From Arbacia lixula (lineage: Eukaryota > Echinodermata > Echinoidea > Arbacioida > Arbaciidae), in contig OZ022597.1 in NCBI GenBank assembly GCA_963669155.1, forward strand, positions 3,149,846 through 3,213,845: a DNA stretch of 64,000 nt. Reading direction: 5' to 3'. Positions 1-9,425 of the stretch are shown piece by piece. Below the pieces are notes generated by a model. It was not told where the DNA came from. It ran no database searches and worked only from the letters and a program-made list of their open reading frames with translations. A program made the position numbers and the translations under genes. The first letter of the stretch is position 1. Each line of letters opens with the position of its first letter.

Positions 1-324
1 TGTTTTTCTGTGTTTAGCCAAGTTTGGCCATGTTCATTGATCTTTGACCTCTTACTTCTTTGAATTCCAATCTAACTAGTGTGTCTAAATCTATCCTTGT
101 ATCAAGTTTGTTTAAAATTAGCAAATTTTGTTAAAGTTCATTGACCTTTGAGCTCTGAACTTGCAGGGATTTTATCAAATATGCCATCAGTCTTTCTCCA
201 TGAAGTGAATCATTAGATTTTGATTCAATGTGAAAAATAGCCAATTTTTGCAAAGTTCATTTACCTTTGATCTCTAGACTTTGAGAAATTTCACCAAAGA
301 TTGTACTTCAAAAACATCACTGAG
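1..324. other. AT-rich non-coding start of window
   Basis: No open frame, repeat array or RNA signature is visible. Two stretches around 125-150 and 255-280 share the phrase 'gttcattgacctttga' in slightly different forms, which hints at an old local duplication. Nothing else can be supported. Confidence 0.4.
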
Positions 325-346
325 TGTTTCACCATAATAATTTCCC

Positions 347-397
347 CATACACTACTTTGTTAGAATAAATGCACTGACAGCATGTTTATTTAGTGG
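347..397 (+). repeat. Inverted copy of an internal Tc1 segment
   Basis: This stretch is nearly the reverse complement of 1064-1110, differing by one 4-base insertion and a few substitutions. The partner lies inside the decayed Tc1 transposase region. It is therefore a second Tc1 scrap in opposite orientation, or a rearranged part of the same element. It blurs the left boundary of the Tc1 copy. Confidence 0.6.
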
Positions 398-539
398 TGA
401 TATTCACACATAGATTTTTAGATAATGACTGCATCAATATTAAAACTTTTCTATATTCCTGGCTGTTTATTGAACATTCTGAACATCATAATACAACATT
501 GAAGTTCAAAAAAGAAATTAAAGTCATTCCTCCATGATG

Positions 540-1541
540 TTGACTCTTAAAGGTCCAGAGAAATTACAGCTCTATAGATATCATGTGTATTATGTGTTGC
601 ATAAGGACTGCTTTAGCATGTTCAGAGTATGGTCTTTAAATGGCAATCTCACAGTCAATAGTTAGTTACAAAGTCTTTGTTCTTGATCACAGCATCCAGG
701 CAGTTTCTGTGGCTGTTCACGAAGGTTTAGCAGAGCTCCACAGGAATTTTGGCCCAGCATTCTGTAGCTATGACTTCTACTTTTGTCAGGTTGGAGGGCC
801 TGCAGGCATGCTCCCTAGTCTTAAGGGCTCTTCATAGGTTTTTAATGGGATTCATGTCTGGGCTCTGGCTTGGCCATTGTAGCACCTCCACACTGTTATT
901 TTGTAACCGTTTTTTGACTGCCTTTGCAGTATGTTTAGGATTATTGTGCTGTTGGAATGTCCAGTTGGGGTCGAGAAGATTTTCTGCATACTGTTTGACG
1001 TTGACTTTCAGACTTTGGATGTACTGCTCCTTCTACTTTTACAAGATTGCCAGGCCCACTTGCCACTGAATAAACATGCTGTCATTTATTCTGACAAAGT
1101 AGTCTATGAGGGAATTTAGTATGGTGGTTCTGGGCCATCCAAGCCACTTGTTTATTTTCACTATTTTGGAGCACTTAATGATGTTTTGAAGTATTTTTTT
1201 TCAGGGCTTATTTTCTGCACCTTACCAAAGACCTTCATACCATTTAGGACCATGCAGCTCAGATTTGTCTAAAGTGAAGCAGTATTAAACAATGCCTTTA
1301 CAATTTTATTAACAAAGGGTATGAATAATTTTTAACATGTCAAAATACAAATAAAGCAGTGTGCTCTTTGTTATGCAAATGAGGTTATACAAAAAAATTC
1401 AGAATGTTTACCGTTCCAGTAAAGGTATCCATCTACGGCCAAATATTCTATGTCCATCTGTCGTTGTTTTTTTTTTTGAGAAAAACATTTTAAAAAAATG
1501 ATATTTCAGTAGGGGGATGAATAATTCTGTTATTAACTGTC
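540..1541 (-). pseudogene. Decayed Tc1-like transposase (minus strand)
   Basis: Read on the minus strand, the DDE region of a Tc1 transposase can be followed from about 965 to 640: [16 protein letters not shown], then [16 protein letters not shown], a stop codon where family members have Trp, then VEVIATECWAKIP and AVIKNKDFVTNY. In intact Tc1 proteins the first block reads QxDNDPKHT, so the catalytic aspartate is replaced here. In-frame stops break the rest, so the copy is dead. The right end is marked by an AT-rich segment, 'gggggatgaataattctg', near 1513-1530 that looks like the inner part of a terminal inverted repeat. The left end is not clear. The family assignment rests on the conserved SPDxNPI motif and is firm; the boundaries are approximate. 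Confidence 0.8.
1366..1380 (+). promoter_or_regulatory. SOX/POU composite motif inside the Tc1 copy
   Basis: The 15-mer CTTTGTTATGCAAAT exactly matches the canonical SOX2-OCT4 composite site known from vertebrates: a SOX half followed directly by a POU octamer. It lies between the transposase remnant and the right terminus of the Tc1 copy. That it is bound is not shown. See also 59360-59374. Confidence 0.35.
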
Positions 1542-1651
1542 TTAGTTCCTCAAGCAGCAGAGCAAAATCCTGAGGTTTAACCATTTGTGATGTTTACAAC
1601 TACAAAGCCGAACTAAAGGGTTTAACAAATCACAATGATTTCTTATTCTAG

Positions 1652-2070
1652 ATTCAACGTGCAAGTGGTCAAGACGCGACCCATCAACATCGCCTGGCCC
1701 GCCAACGCCAAGGATATTGCGTGGGAGATCCAGGATTACGTCACGGATGGTGACACTCGCCCTCTCCTGGTACATGCCTTCTCCGTCAACAGCCACGTGT
1801 ACGCCGAGATGCTCGACCTGATGGACACCTTGGAGGGAGGGAAATCCCCTTCCACAGAAGCGGGAAATTCGCCAGCGCCGCAGAAGGGAAATCCCCGACG
1901 GACAAATAGGAGAAGGAGCGCGTCTGCGGAGTGGAGTATCCGATATGCGTCAGTGCGGTATCGCATCGTTGGCCAGATCCTAGACAGCAGTGTCCTCTCC
2001 AGGGATAACTACGAGGGTATCTACTCACGCCAACAACTCGAACAAGTACAACATGGATAGCATCTTCAAG
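1652..2070 (+). pseudogene. DUF829/TMEM53-like exon, copy 1
   Basis: One exon-like block preceded by a good acceptor (ttcttattctag, ending 1651) and followed by GTGAGC at 2071. The frame reads FNVQVVKTRPINIAWPA, then RPLLVHAFSVNSHVYAEML, a Ser/Pro/Arg-rich insert of about 45 residues, and YRIVGQILDSSV. This order resembles the DUF829 family (TMEM53), whose members are alpha/beta-hydrolase-like membrane-associated proteins with a (H)xFSxG-type segment followed by a G-x-I/V-x-D-S segment. Near the 3' end, after 2025, the frame shifts relative to its paralogue at 19466-19957, apparently by an internal deletion. The next exon found in the paralogue is not present downstream. The homologous intron sequence continues to about 2390. 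I read this as a partial duplicate, probably non-functional. The family assignment is moderate. Confidence 0.6.
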
Positions 2071-2400
2071 GTGAGCTTGAAGGGTAAACTCTCACATTAG
2101 CATTGGTATGACGATGTTTAGTAAGCCAATTGGGGTTTCTGGGATTGGTAATGTAAAGGTTTAAAGTCTGTTTCATTGTTGGAGATGTCGCGGGGACATC
2201 ACATACATTTCCAAGACTTACCATGCTTACGGGAGACTTGAAAACAAAAATTTCCTGAAATCAAACTCGTTTCAAGTAACCACGACCCCTTGAAGACCCG
2301 TTTAGTTACCTGGAGACGTCGCGGAAACCCGGACTCCAACAGATAACCTATTTCTAATATTTTTGAATATAATCAAGGGGCATAACTCAACATTAATTAA
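2071..2400 (+). other. Intron remnant of the DUF829-like copy 1
   Basis: This stretch matches the intron of the second copy (minus strand, 19465 down to about 19090), including phrases such as 'gtaagccaat', 'ggtaatgtaa' and 'ggggacat'. The match shows that the duplication was of genomic DNA and not of a processed transcript. Confidence 0.6.
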
Positions 2401-2744
2401 ATAAATGGATTTATAACCTCAATCATGTATGTCACATTCTCTCTTGGTCTAGATATGTGCTTTAGGATGGACTAGTCAGAAGCAACCTCTTACTATTTTT
2501 ACACGTCATTGATGCATTTTCACCTCATTAACAAACCCTAGGCAATATCAAACACTGTTGTACTTGATAATAAAAGGTTTCTTACTCTTAACCTACAATG
2601 AAAATCCGACACAAATCTCAAAGCGGTATTTCTTTCCAAACGCAAACTTGCAGGGAGAAGTTTTGGATGGCCGTTGGTTTTAAGCTAAATATATTCCCCA
2701 CATTATCTCTGACGAGATTCTGTCTTGAAGGAGGAGACATAGCT

Positions 2745-3345
2745 GGTTATAGTATGCCAATGGTGGATAGTGAATGGTATATCAATGGTGGATAGTGAAT
2801 GGTATGTCAATGGTGGATATAGCAAATGGTATCTCAATAGTGGATATAGCGAATGGCATTTCAATGGTGGATATGGTGAATGGTATCTCAATGGTGGGTG
2901 TATGGTACATGTATTTCAATGGTGGATAGTCATTGGTATGTGAGTGACGTGTGTATGGTATGTCAATGGTGAATAGCCAATGGTATGTCAATGGAGGGTG
3001 TGTGGTATTTCAATGGTGAATGGTAGGGCAATGGTGTATCAAAGGTGGATACTGAATGGTATGTCAATGGTGGGTGTATGGTATTTCAATGGTAAATGGT
3101 AGGCCAATGGTATGTCAATGGTGGGCCAATGGTACACCAATGGTACACCAATGGTAGGTACCATTGAGCTTCGAAGTATGCAAATTATTTGGTGTCCACC
3201 ATCGACGAAGTACCATTGGTTTACCGATGAAATACCATTGAACTACCATTGCATGGATATGCAAATTAGGGTTCCAATTATTTAAATTAGTTCTAATGGT
3301 GTCCCATGGGTATGTCAATGGTGTCCCATCGGTATTTCGATGGTG
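2745..3345. repeat. CAATGG-based minisatellite with an orientation flip
   Basis: From about 2750 to 3165 the sequence is a degenerate tandem array of 11- to 31-base units, each built on GGTATGTCAATG or GGTGGATAGTGAATG. At about 3163-3170 (GGTACC) the orientation flips, and 3200-3345 carries the reverse-complement words ACCATTG and CCATCG. More than twenty CAATGG or CCATTG hexamers are present. The open frames across it are periodic low-complexity translations, not genes. Confidence 0.85.
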
Positions 3346-3549
3346 CATTTCCCGTCATGCCAATCACCTTCGATGTAGTTAGATATCCACCATTTCTTAA
3401 GTTCAATTATACGACTTACGTAAATTAGCGTAAATATGCAGAACACCTGTGTCTATGAAGAAACTGGCGGATAGTCTCCGAGGAAAAATTCCTTTACCGT
3501 ATCGTCAGACTGTCATGACCGAACGTGCTTCTGAGAAGCACAGTAAGTC

Positions 3550-3592
3550 ATGGTTTACCCATGGACCCTACTAAGGGTCCGTGGTTTTCCAT
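3550..3592. repeat. Imperfect 20-bp hairpin
   Basis: The arms ATGGTTTACCCATGGACCCT and AGGGTCCGTGGTTTTCCAT face each other around a short ACTA loop. The inner 11 bp pair with a single G-T wobble. It could be the centre of a small inverted-repeat element or a cruciform-prone site. There is no poly-T run or gene context to suggest a terminator. Confidence 0.5.
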
Positions 3593-3599
3593 TTAACCA

Positions 3600-4353
3600 C
3601 AAAAAAATTAAAAAATGACCTGAAAATGCATGCACAATCATGCAGTCGGCCTACCGATAGGTGCAGGTACCTTAGGCAACTTCCCCTCCTGGTAACCTCC
3701 ATGATATATTCCTGCAGCAGCATCTACTTGTCGCAGCTCGTGTTAGTCGGTAGATTGGCTGCTCCATCCATCCAATTCTTGATTCTATCCACCTTCACCG
3801 TGGTCTGCCCTTCCTGTGCTTGTCCGGTACCGTATAGCAGGGGCATAGACAACGGGGGGGGGGGGGGGGGTGAGGGGGATACATCCCCCCCCTCCCCCTC
3901 ACAATTAGGTGGGGGTGGCATGTGAAGTAGAGGCACCAAATAAACGAAACATACACAATTCAAGTGAGGAGTGAAATTCAGTTTAATCTTACTCCATAGC
4001 TGGCTACAGGCTGAGTCAGCATAAGGATATTTACAAGAATGGAGACCAAGGGATGGTCAGTGGTGTAGCAAGAATTAGGTGGCCGCTATCTTATCAAGAT
4101 CCATACTCATACTGGGTGCATGGTCAGCCCATCAACCAGAACCTGAATGGTCCTGATGGCCTGGCCATGTGTTGCCCTCCCTATCCCCTTCTCCATCAAG
4201 AAGAGAGGGGATGGTCAATACATTACAGCATGTACAACCCCCCCCCCCCCCCTCTCCCAGGTTTTTGGGAATTTGTACGATCCATTGTATATTTTAATCT
4301 TGGAAATCATTTGTAAATCTTGTGATTTTTGTTGTTCCACTTTAATAAATACT

Positions 4354-4385
<32 letters not shown>

Positions 4386-4460
4386 GATACCTCTAAGATG
4401 ACAAGCCACAAGATAACCAACAGATTGGCTTTTAACATGTGAATGAAAGAAGCTATTGAA
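3600..4460. other. Non-coding, with G/C homopolymers and a (TA)n tract
   Basis: A run of 18 G at about 3854-3871 faces a C-rich stretch at 3886-3900. A run of about 14 C sits at 4238-4251 and a (TA)n tract at 4354-4380. The segment 4290-4350 ('ccactttaataaatact' before the TA tract) resembles a LINE 3' tail but has no coding support. No gene is visible. Confidence 0.4.
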
Positions 4461-4463
4461 AAT

Positions 4464-5222
4464 CAGGGATGCGGATTACGAGCGTATGCCGTGTTATGTG
4501 CGCATTATATGCGGGGAGAGAAGGAACGCGCTAAGGCAGTTAACTGTAAAACAATAACACGTGGTGAGTCCGCGTAGCAGGATCGAGGCCTTGCATTCCC
4601 TAACTCTTTAAGAGGTAAATATATGTGATTGTGTCACTTACATAAGTTACAGTGTGATTTGATTTTAGGATTCTAGGATGGCTCAAAATAAGAAGTTGAA
4701 AACATCAAAGATCACTACTTTTTCCAAGCACAATGAGAAAGAAGAACATGATGACGAACAGCCGTCTACATCAAAATCCGATAATGTCGGAAATAGGACT
4801 GTTCTTTCCGAAGTTCAACCAGAAGAAAGTGCCGTTGAGGGTGATGGAGCATCTGAGGCGAAAAATGATGCTGATGCTGATGCCGGTTTTGACGACTGGG
4901 CTAGCCCCAATCACCCCCCTACTTCGTCCATTCCCGTAGTAGAAACTAAAACGCAGAAAATTATGTTTTAAGCCAAATGGTACCAAAGCTACCCCTGGAT
5001 CAATGACGAACCCTCCCTGAAACGGGTACTGTATTTTACTGTGCACTTACACAAAAACGGGGACTCTTGAAATTTGCCAAAAACAAAGAACCATCATTAG
5101 TTTTAGTCGGCTTTTGTAACTGGAAAAAGACATCACCCAGATTTGAGAGCCACCATGTTTCAAATTGTCACAGAGTCGCAAAGGTAGCCATTTCCTTGAA
5201 ACCTGAGGCTAAAAGGCTGTTT
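4464..5222 (+). pseudogene. hAT-type transposase N-terminus (TTF/ZMYM-like zinc finger), broken
   Basis: The open frame from 4678 starts with an acidic, Ser-rich leader and reaches a TAA at 4969-4971, just before AKWYQSYPWIN. After a frameshift the protein resumes near 5067 with KFAKNKEPSLVLVGFCNWKK and SHHVSNCHRVAKVA. Segments of the form WYxxYPW...F...GFxNWKK...HxxSxxHxxA are the TTF-type zinc finger at the N-terminus of one branch of hAT transposases and of ZMYM1-like domesticated proteins. The expected cysteines in the VLYFTVHL stretch are lost. An upstream CAGGGATGCGG at 4463-4473 has the look of a hAT terminus, so the element may begin there. Downstream of 5222 nothing recognisable remains. 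It is a dead 5' fragment. Confidence 0.65.
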
Positions 5223-5419
5223 TCATTCATAATCACATACCCCTATCAAGACAACAAAGACTACTCTATACCTGCGTGTGTTTTTTCTTCTTTTTTCTGA
5301 AGAGGTGTAACAGCAAAATTCACAGATATAAATAAATATACTATGTGTCAGTCCATTCTGCATTCGTATGCTACGGTGTGTAAATCTTGTCGATGTATGT
5401 CTGTCCATTCCAGGGGACG

Positions 5420-5462
5420 TATGTGTGTGCGTGTGTGTGTGTGTGCACGCTTGTGTGTGTTA
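5420..5462. repeat. (GT)n microsatellite
   Basis: A short imperfect GT/GTGC tract in otherwise unannotated DNA between the hAT fragment and the Tc1 region. Confidence 0.7.
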
Positions 5463-5602
5463 TTTTACCTCATTAAGTATGCATCAAATTGCACGATTTC
5501 AAGTTCAAAATTTGAAAAGCTCCCTACCGTGGGAGGGGGATATATAGGGAGAGATAAAGGAAGAGGAATGTGTAGAGGGAGAGAGAGTAAGAGAGATACA
5601 CT

Positions 5603-6990
5603 CCAGTCCAAAATTTTAAGGACACCTGCATTCAATGTGTGTTTTTCTATACTTCTTAGGCTTCATTTTCATGCTCATACCAAAGTTCAATTTATGTTTT
5701 AAAGTACAACAAAAACTGTAAGTCCCCCCCCCCCCTTAAGCAAAATAACCAAAGTTTTGATCGATTTTTTTTTTGGACAAGATGATTTGGCAGGATTGTT
5801 TCTTAACTTATTGACTAACATCTGCGTGAAAATCACATTAATCCACTCAGTCATGCATGAGTGAGCACACATTAAAGGCAAAATTGTCACTTTTCAAAAG
5901 TCACCAGAGAAATTTTTGGATTCTGTCATATGAATTTTAATTAAATTCCATGTTTGGTGCATAATTTATGTCCTTTCATTGTTTATCATCCATTTCTCGA
6001 TGTACCTACACCTATCCCCGACACTTAACCCATAGTTCTGGTTGAGTGAGCACCATTTAACAAAAACCCATCCCTCTTGAGTTTGAAACTTTTAAAAACC
6101 CTTTATTTTTGTGACAAAATAAAACTCTAGATATTTTGACAAAGATGTCCTATGACATGTTATGTAAACATAAGAAGTCATTTGGGTGTCATGGTTGAGT
6201 GAATACACTTTAAAATCGCATAAGAAATGTCAAAATGTACTGTTGAAACTGCATAGACAATTACCCTTGTGACTTTTGAAAAGTGACATTTTTTTCAATT
6301 AATGTGTGCTCACTCATGCATGACGAAGTAGATTAATGCAATTTTCACACAGAAGTTAGTCAATAAGTTAAGAAACAATCCTGCCCAAAGCGTTTTCGAT
6401 CAAAAGTTATGTTATTTTGCTTAGGGGGGACTTTTTTTGGTGCTTTTAGAATGTACATTTGATCATTGACTCAAACAAATTTGAACCCTATTAAACGGCT
6501 GCCTACCATTAAAAATTTCATTCTCTCAAAATGCTAACTTTTTTATTACATGCACTTTATTTAGATATTCAGAGCTTTTCACCCTTTTGCAGGGTTAATT
6601 TTCCTTTTCCTAGTTAGAAGTCAGACACACAAATACAATTATACGATACTTAGTGTTTCGCTTGTATGGAATACTTTTAAATCAGATTTAAATCTGGGGA
6701 CTGGGGAGGCTAATGCATGATTGCCAGTGCTTGTGCCTCTTCCTTTTTCTTCACGTAGCCCTTGCATAGTCTTTGCATAGTCTTGAGGTGTGTTTGGGGT
6801 CATTGTCCTACTGGAAAACGAGCCCTCCTCCGATTTCCCTGAAGGGACGGTCTTCCGCTGTAGGATTGAATGATAGCCGTGCTGGTCGAGGATACCCTCT
6901 ACTCTGTGCAAGAAAGTGTGGATGATATCAGAGATCAGGGCCATGTTGCAGATAGATTTTCCTGGTAGCTACAATTAATGGTAAGTTACA
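5603..6990 (-). mobile_element. Second Tc1-like element remnant
   Basis: The plus strand at 5603-5640 ('cagtccaaaattttaag' and on) looks like a Tc1 terminal sequence. On the minus strand the frame from 6944 reads VEGILDQHGYHSILQR and TVPSG, then shifts, and another frame gives DNDPKHTSRLCKDYA (about 6815-6765). These are the segments around the second catalytic Asp of Tc1/mariner transposases, and here DND is retained. Stops and frameshifts make it non-functional. A long-TIR MITE at about 5700-6470 appears to sit inside it, which would explain the distance between the transposase fragment and the presumed left end. The outer boundaries are tentative. Confidence 0.6.
5700..6470. mobile_element. 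MITE with ~190-bp terminal inverted repeats
   Basis: The left arm at about 5718-5910 and the right arm at about 6265-6455 are reverse complements over roughly 190 bases. Both contain, in opposite orientation, 'ccttaagcaaaataac'-type, 'ggattgtttcttaactta', 'tcatgcatgagtgagcac' and 'gtcacttttcaaaagt'. The core of about 350 bases contains two more direct copies of a GGTTGAGTGAxxAC motif. There is no coding capacity. A non-autonomous DNA transposon or hairpin MITE is the simplest reading. The superfamily is undetermined, because no target duplication could be fixed by eye. Confidence 0.7.
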
Positions 6991-7070
6991 ATATTTGAAA
7001 ACCTACATGCAACATGCTCCAGGAAAGTGTAGAAAATCGATGGGCAAAAAACGGGTAGAAAAATAATAAT

Positions 7071-7218
7071 TGTGATCTTGTGTAGACTCAGATAGGATGA
7101 CTCGAACAAGGCTTCTACTTTGCAGTAACTTTATTGTAGCAGACTATACGTGTATATGTTGACACAAGTTGCCATCTTGAGAAGTGCTAGTCTTGTCTCA
7201 AGACTTACTATCATTACA
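7071..7218 (-). repeat. LTR (3' LTR of the minus-strand element)
   Basis: A 148-base sequence that begins TG and ends CA on either strand. It is repeated in direct orientation at 14117-14262 with about six substitutions and one 2-base indel by eye. The purine-rich tract AGAAAGGGAGG lies immediately upstream of it on the minus strand (plus 7219-7229), as expected for a polypurine tract beside the 3' LTR. The bases before it (AATAAT) match those after the other LTR, consistent with a short target duplication in AT-rich DNA. Confidence 0.85.
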
Positions 7219-7654
7219 CCTCCCTTTCTATAAAAAGAAGGTTTACATTCTTTTCATTTAAGTAAACTCATTTTCAGCATATAGTTTGTTTCATATTCGA
7301 AATATAGCATTACAGTCAAGTTCTTTTCTTTGAAACACTAACTGCACTATAACTGGTACATGTCTCTTATAATAGTCAATGTATTGTGGAACCGGTTGTA
7401 GTTTTTTGAATAATATTTGTCCAGTCATTTAAATCAAAAGAGTTCAGTTCCATCACTAGTTCGCGTTGATTAATCAGCTGATTATCCAAATCTAGCTGAT
7501 AACACATAAAACATGGTTATATTATGCTGTCAAGATTTTTTTTCTACATTAGGGCTATTCTCATTGGGTCTAAAAAAATTGCGAAGTTAGGAAAATCGCG
7601 AGGTTAGGGTAAACGTTGCCTAGCAACATGCAAGATTGACATATAAATCAACCA

Positions 7655-7821
7655 TCTAGACAACCAGAGCTGACACCAGAAGAAGAGGCAGACAAAGTAG
7701 GGGGTGGGTTGACGATATTAGAGAATATGGTAGTATGACATGGAAACGAACGGCACAAGATAGATCAAGATGGAAAAATGATGAGGAGGCCTACCTTCAG
7801 CAGTGGAGAGAAATAGGCTAA
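7655..7821 (+). pseudogene. LINE reverse-transcriptase C-terminal tail
   Basis: Plus-strand codons read RRRGRQSRGWVDDIREYG, then TWKRTAQDRSRWKNDEEAY and a stop at 7819-7821. GRxRxxWxDDIxxx...WxxxAQDRxxW is the characteristic end of the protein in several non-LTR retrotransposon clades. Only this tail is present, so it is a 5'-truncated insertion. It abuts the protease remnant of the opposite strand almost exactly, so it may have replaced or interrupted the pol gene of the LTR element. Confidence 0.75.
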
Positions 7822-8170
7822 ATAGAAACAAAATAACGACACTTCACCGGGATGGCTACCCGACTATAGCCTGTCAACTTCACTTTAGCTGAATGCAGAT
7901 TTGGTTTGGGTTTTAACGTCTGATACACTGAGTCTGGAAGGAGGTTAGTCTGAGCACCAGTATATAACTTGAAATCCAGTGGCCTTTCATTCACCACAAA
8001 ATTGACCGTCCATTCATCAGAAGAATCACCAACACCAACCAACACAACCGATAACACTTTGCAAAATGATTCTCTACCGCATTTCTTTCAGATCTGACCT
8101 TGTGCCGGACATGCATTTCTACTATGTCTATATCCGCATCTACTACAAGCATATTTTGATTTCTGACTTT
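7818..8170 (-). pseudogene. Retroelement zinc knuckle and protease remnant
   Basis: On the minus strand, about 8165-8090 encodes a CxxCGYRHxxxxC zinc-knuckle-like motif, the nucleocapsid signature at the end of gag. About 8057-7818 then reads WTVNFVVNERPLDFKLYTGA and LLPDSVYQTL. In Ty3/Gypsy aspartic proteases the active-site triad is D-T/S-G. Here the aspartate is Tyr (YTGA), so the enzyme would be inactive. The frame ends at 7818 where the LINE tail begins on the other strand. Confidence 0.7.
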
Positions 8171-8234
8171 GCTGTTTTGGAACTTTGTGTGATGCTGACT
8201 TGAACGACTGTTTTTTACTCCCTAGAGCATCAAC

Positions 8235-8805
8235 TCAGACTCTCTCACCATGCTCACTGGTGGAACTCAGCTCGTGGGCCTGAGTTCGGGGGGTTTCATC
8301 AGCACGACAAAGCTGCAACCCGTTCTCGAGCGTCAAATCATCCTGCCTCAGCAAACGTTCACGAACACTATTGTTCAAAATACCACAGATAATTCTATCC
8401 CGTATTAGACTGTTAGTCAAGTCTCCGAACTCACACGACTGTGCGCGATTGCGCAATTCTGTTGCGTAATGATCAATATTCTCACTGACCTATTGTGACC
8501 TTGTGAAAAATGTGTGCCTCTCATACGTCACATTTTTCGTTTTGGCATGCAATAGCTCTCAAATTTTTCCATCACTTTCTCAAGTCTCATCTCATCACCA
8601 GGCACGGGAAATGTGAATGTATTGTATATGTCAAGAGCTTTTTCTCGTATGACATGCAGAAGCATGGATATCTGTGTTTTTCATATTTTTTCGACAGACC
8701 ACTAGCAACATTGTACAGTTCAAACCTCTGTTTGAAACGTTTAAAATTTTCTGCTACATTTCCTGTCGAGTCTAATGGCGCTGAGTGGCTTAGGCTGGTT
8801 GCCAT
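8235..8805 (-). pseudogene. Gag-like protein of the Mag-type element, frameshifted
   Basis: The minus strand starts at 8805 with MATSLSHSAPLDSTGN and continues NFKRFKQRFELYNVASG, the usual N-terminus of gag in Mag/SURL-like Ty3/Gypsy elements. After a frameshift and an in-frame break it resumes at 8456 with CEFGDLTNSLIRDRIICGI and VRERLLRQDDLTL, the second conserved gag block. Between the two blocks the reading frame is not continuous. The order gag, zinc knuckle, protease on the minus strand agrees with the LTR, primer site and polypurine tract orientation. Confidence 0.75.
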
Positions 8806-9355
8806 ATTTGCAATCTTTTTTCATTAATTCACTCTCTGAACAAAGCTATAATCTCTTATTCTACTCTCATGGTATCTTTTCAAACCGTCAGAATAACGAG
8901 ATTTGAGCAGTATGCCACACGCACTATGCGATGTCTCTACACGCACATAGTCAGCACTGTGTGCTGCACATATCATGCACCATACATACCAATGTACTGC
9001 TGGCTAGCCAGTCTAATACACACGCAATTCACACTCAATATCGGACGGATAATTGTCTCCCTCACCTCTAGCATCGTGCTGTACAAGTGCTCTAGAATTT
9101 TACAGAATTTCACTCGATTTTACTCGATTTTACTCGGAAAGCGCATCACATTTGACTGCAAGTGACTTGCTACAATATCTGGGTATGATGAGGATGCTCT
9201 AGTAACCATCGTAATGGAGTAGTACAAGCTTATAAAATGGAGGCAAGTTTTGGTCAAAATTGATGTGAGTTTACTCGAGACCCATGTATATATAATTTTG
9301 CTGCATCTAGCTACACCCACTAACATTGTCATACTGTCAAAGCCAAGTTAACGAA
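8806..9355 (-). other. 5' leader of the LTR element
   Basis: The region lies between the gag start and the LINE insertion. No protein similarity is visible. By position it is the untranslated leader of the minus-strand LTR element. The remainder of that leader lies at about 14041-14116, on the far side of the inserted LINE. Confidence 0.45.
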
Positions 9356-9425
9356 CGTTTGCTGACTGACCTGGATCCTCCACAGTTTATCTCACTTCTA
9401 TTGTTATGTAAATCAACCTAGCACA

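Noticed and set aside
1839-1896. Two exact NF-kappa-B-like GGGAAATCCCC sites 47 bases apart
   Set aside because: They lie inside the repetitive Ser/Pro-coding insert of the DUF829 exon, where a GGGAAAT phrase repeats for coding or slippage reasons. There is no regulatory context.
2703-3348. Periodic minus-strand frames rich in Tyr, Pro, His and Thr
   Set aside because: They are translations of the CAATGG minisatellite.
3550-3592. Hairpin as a transcription terminator
   Set aside because: This is eukaryotic DNA, and there is no adjacent gene or U-tract.
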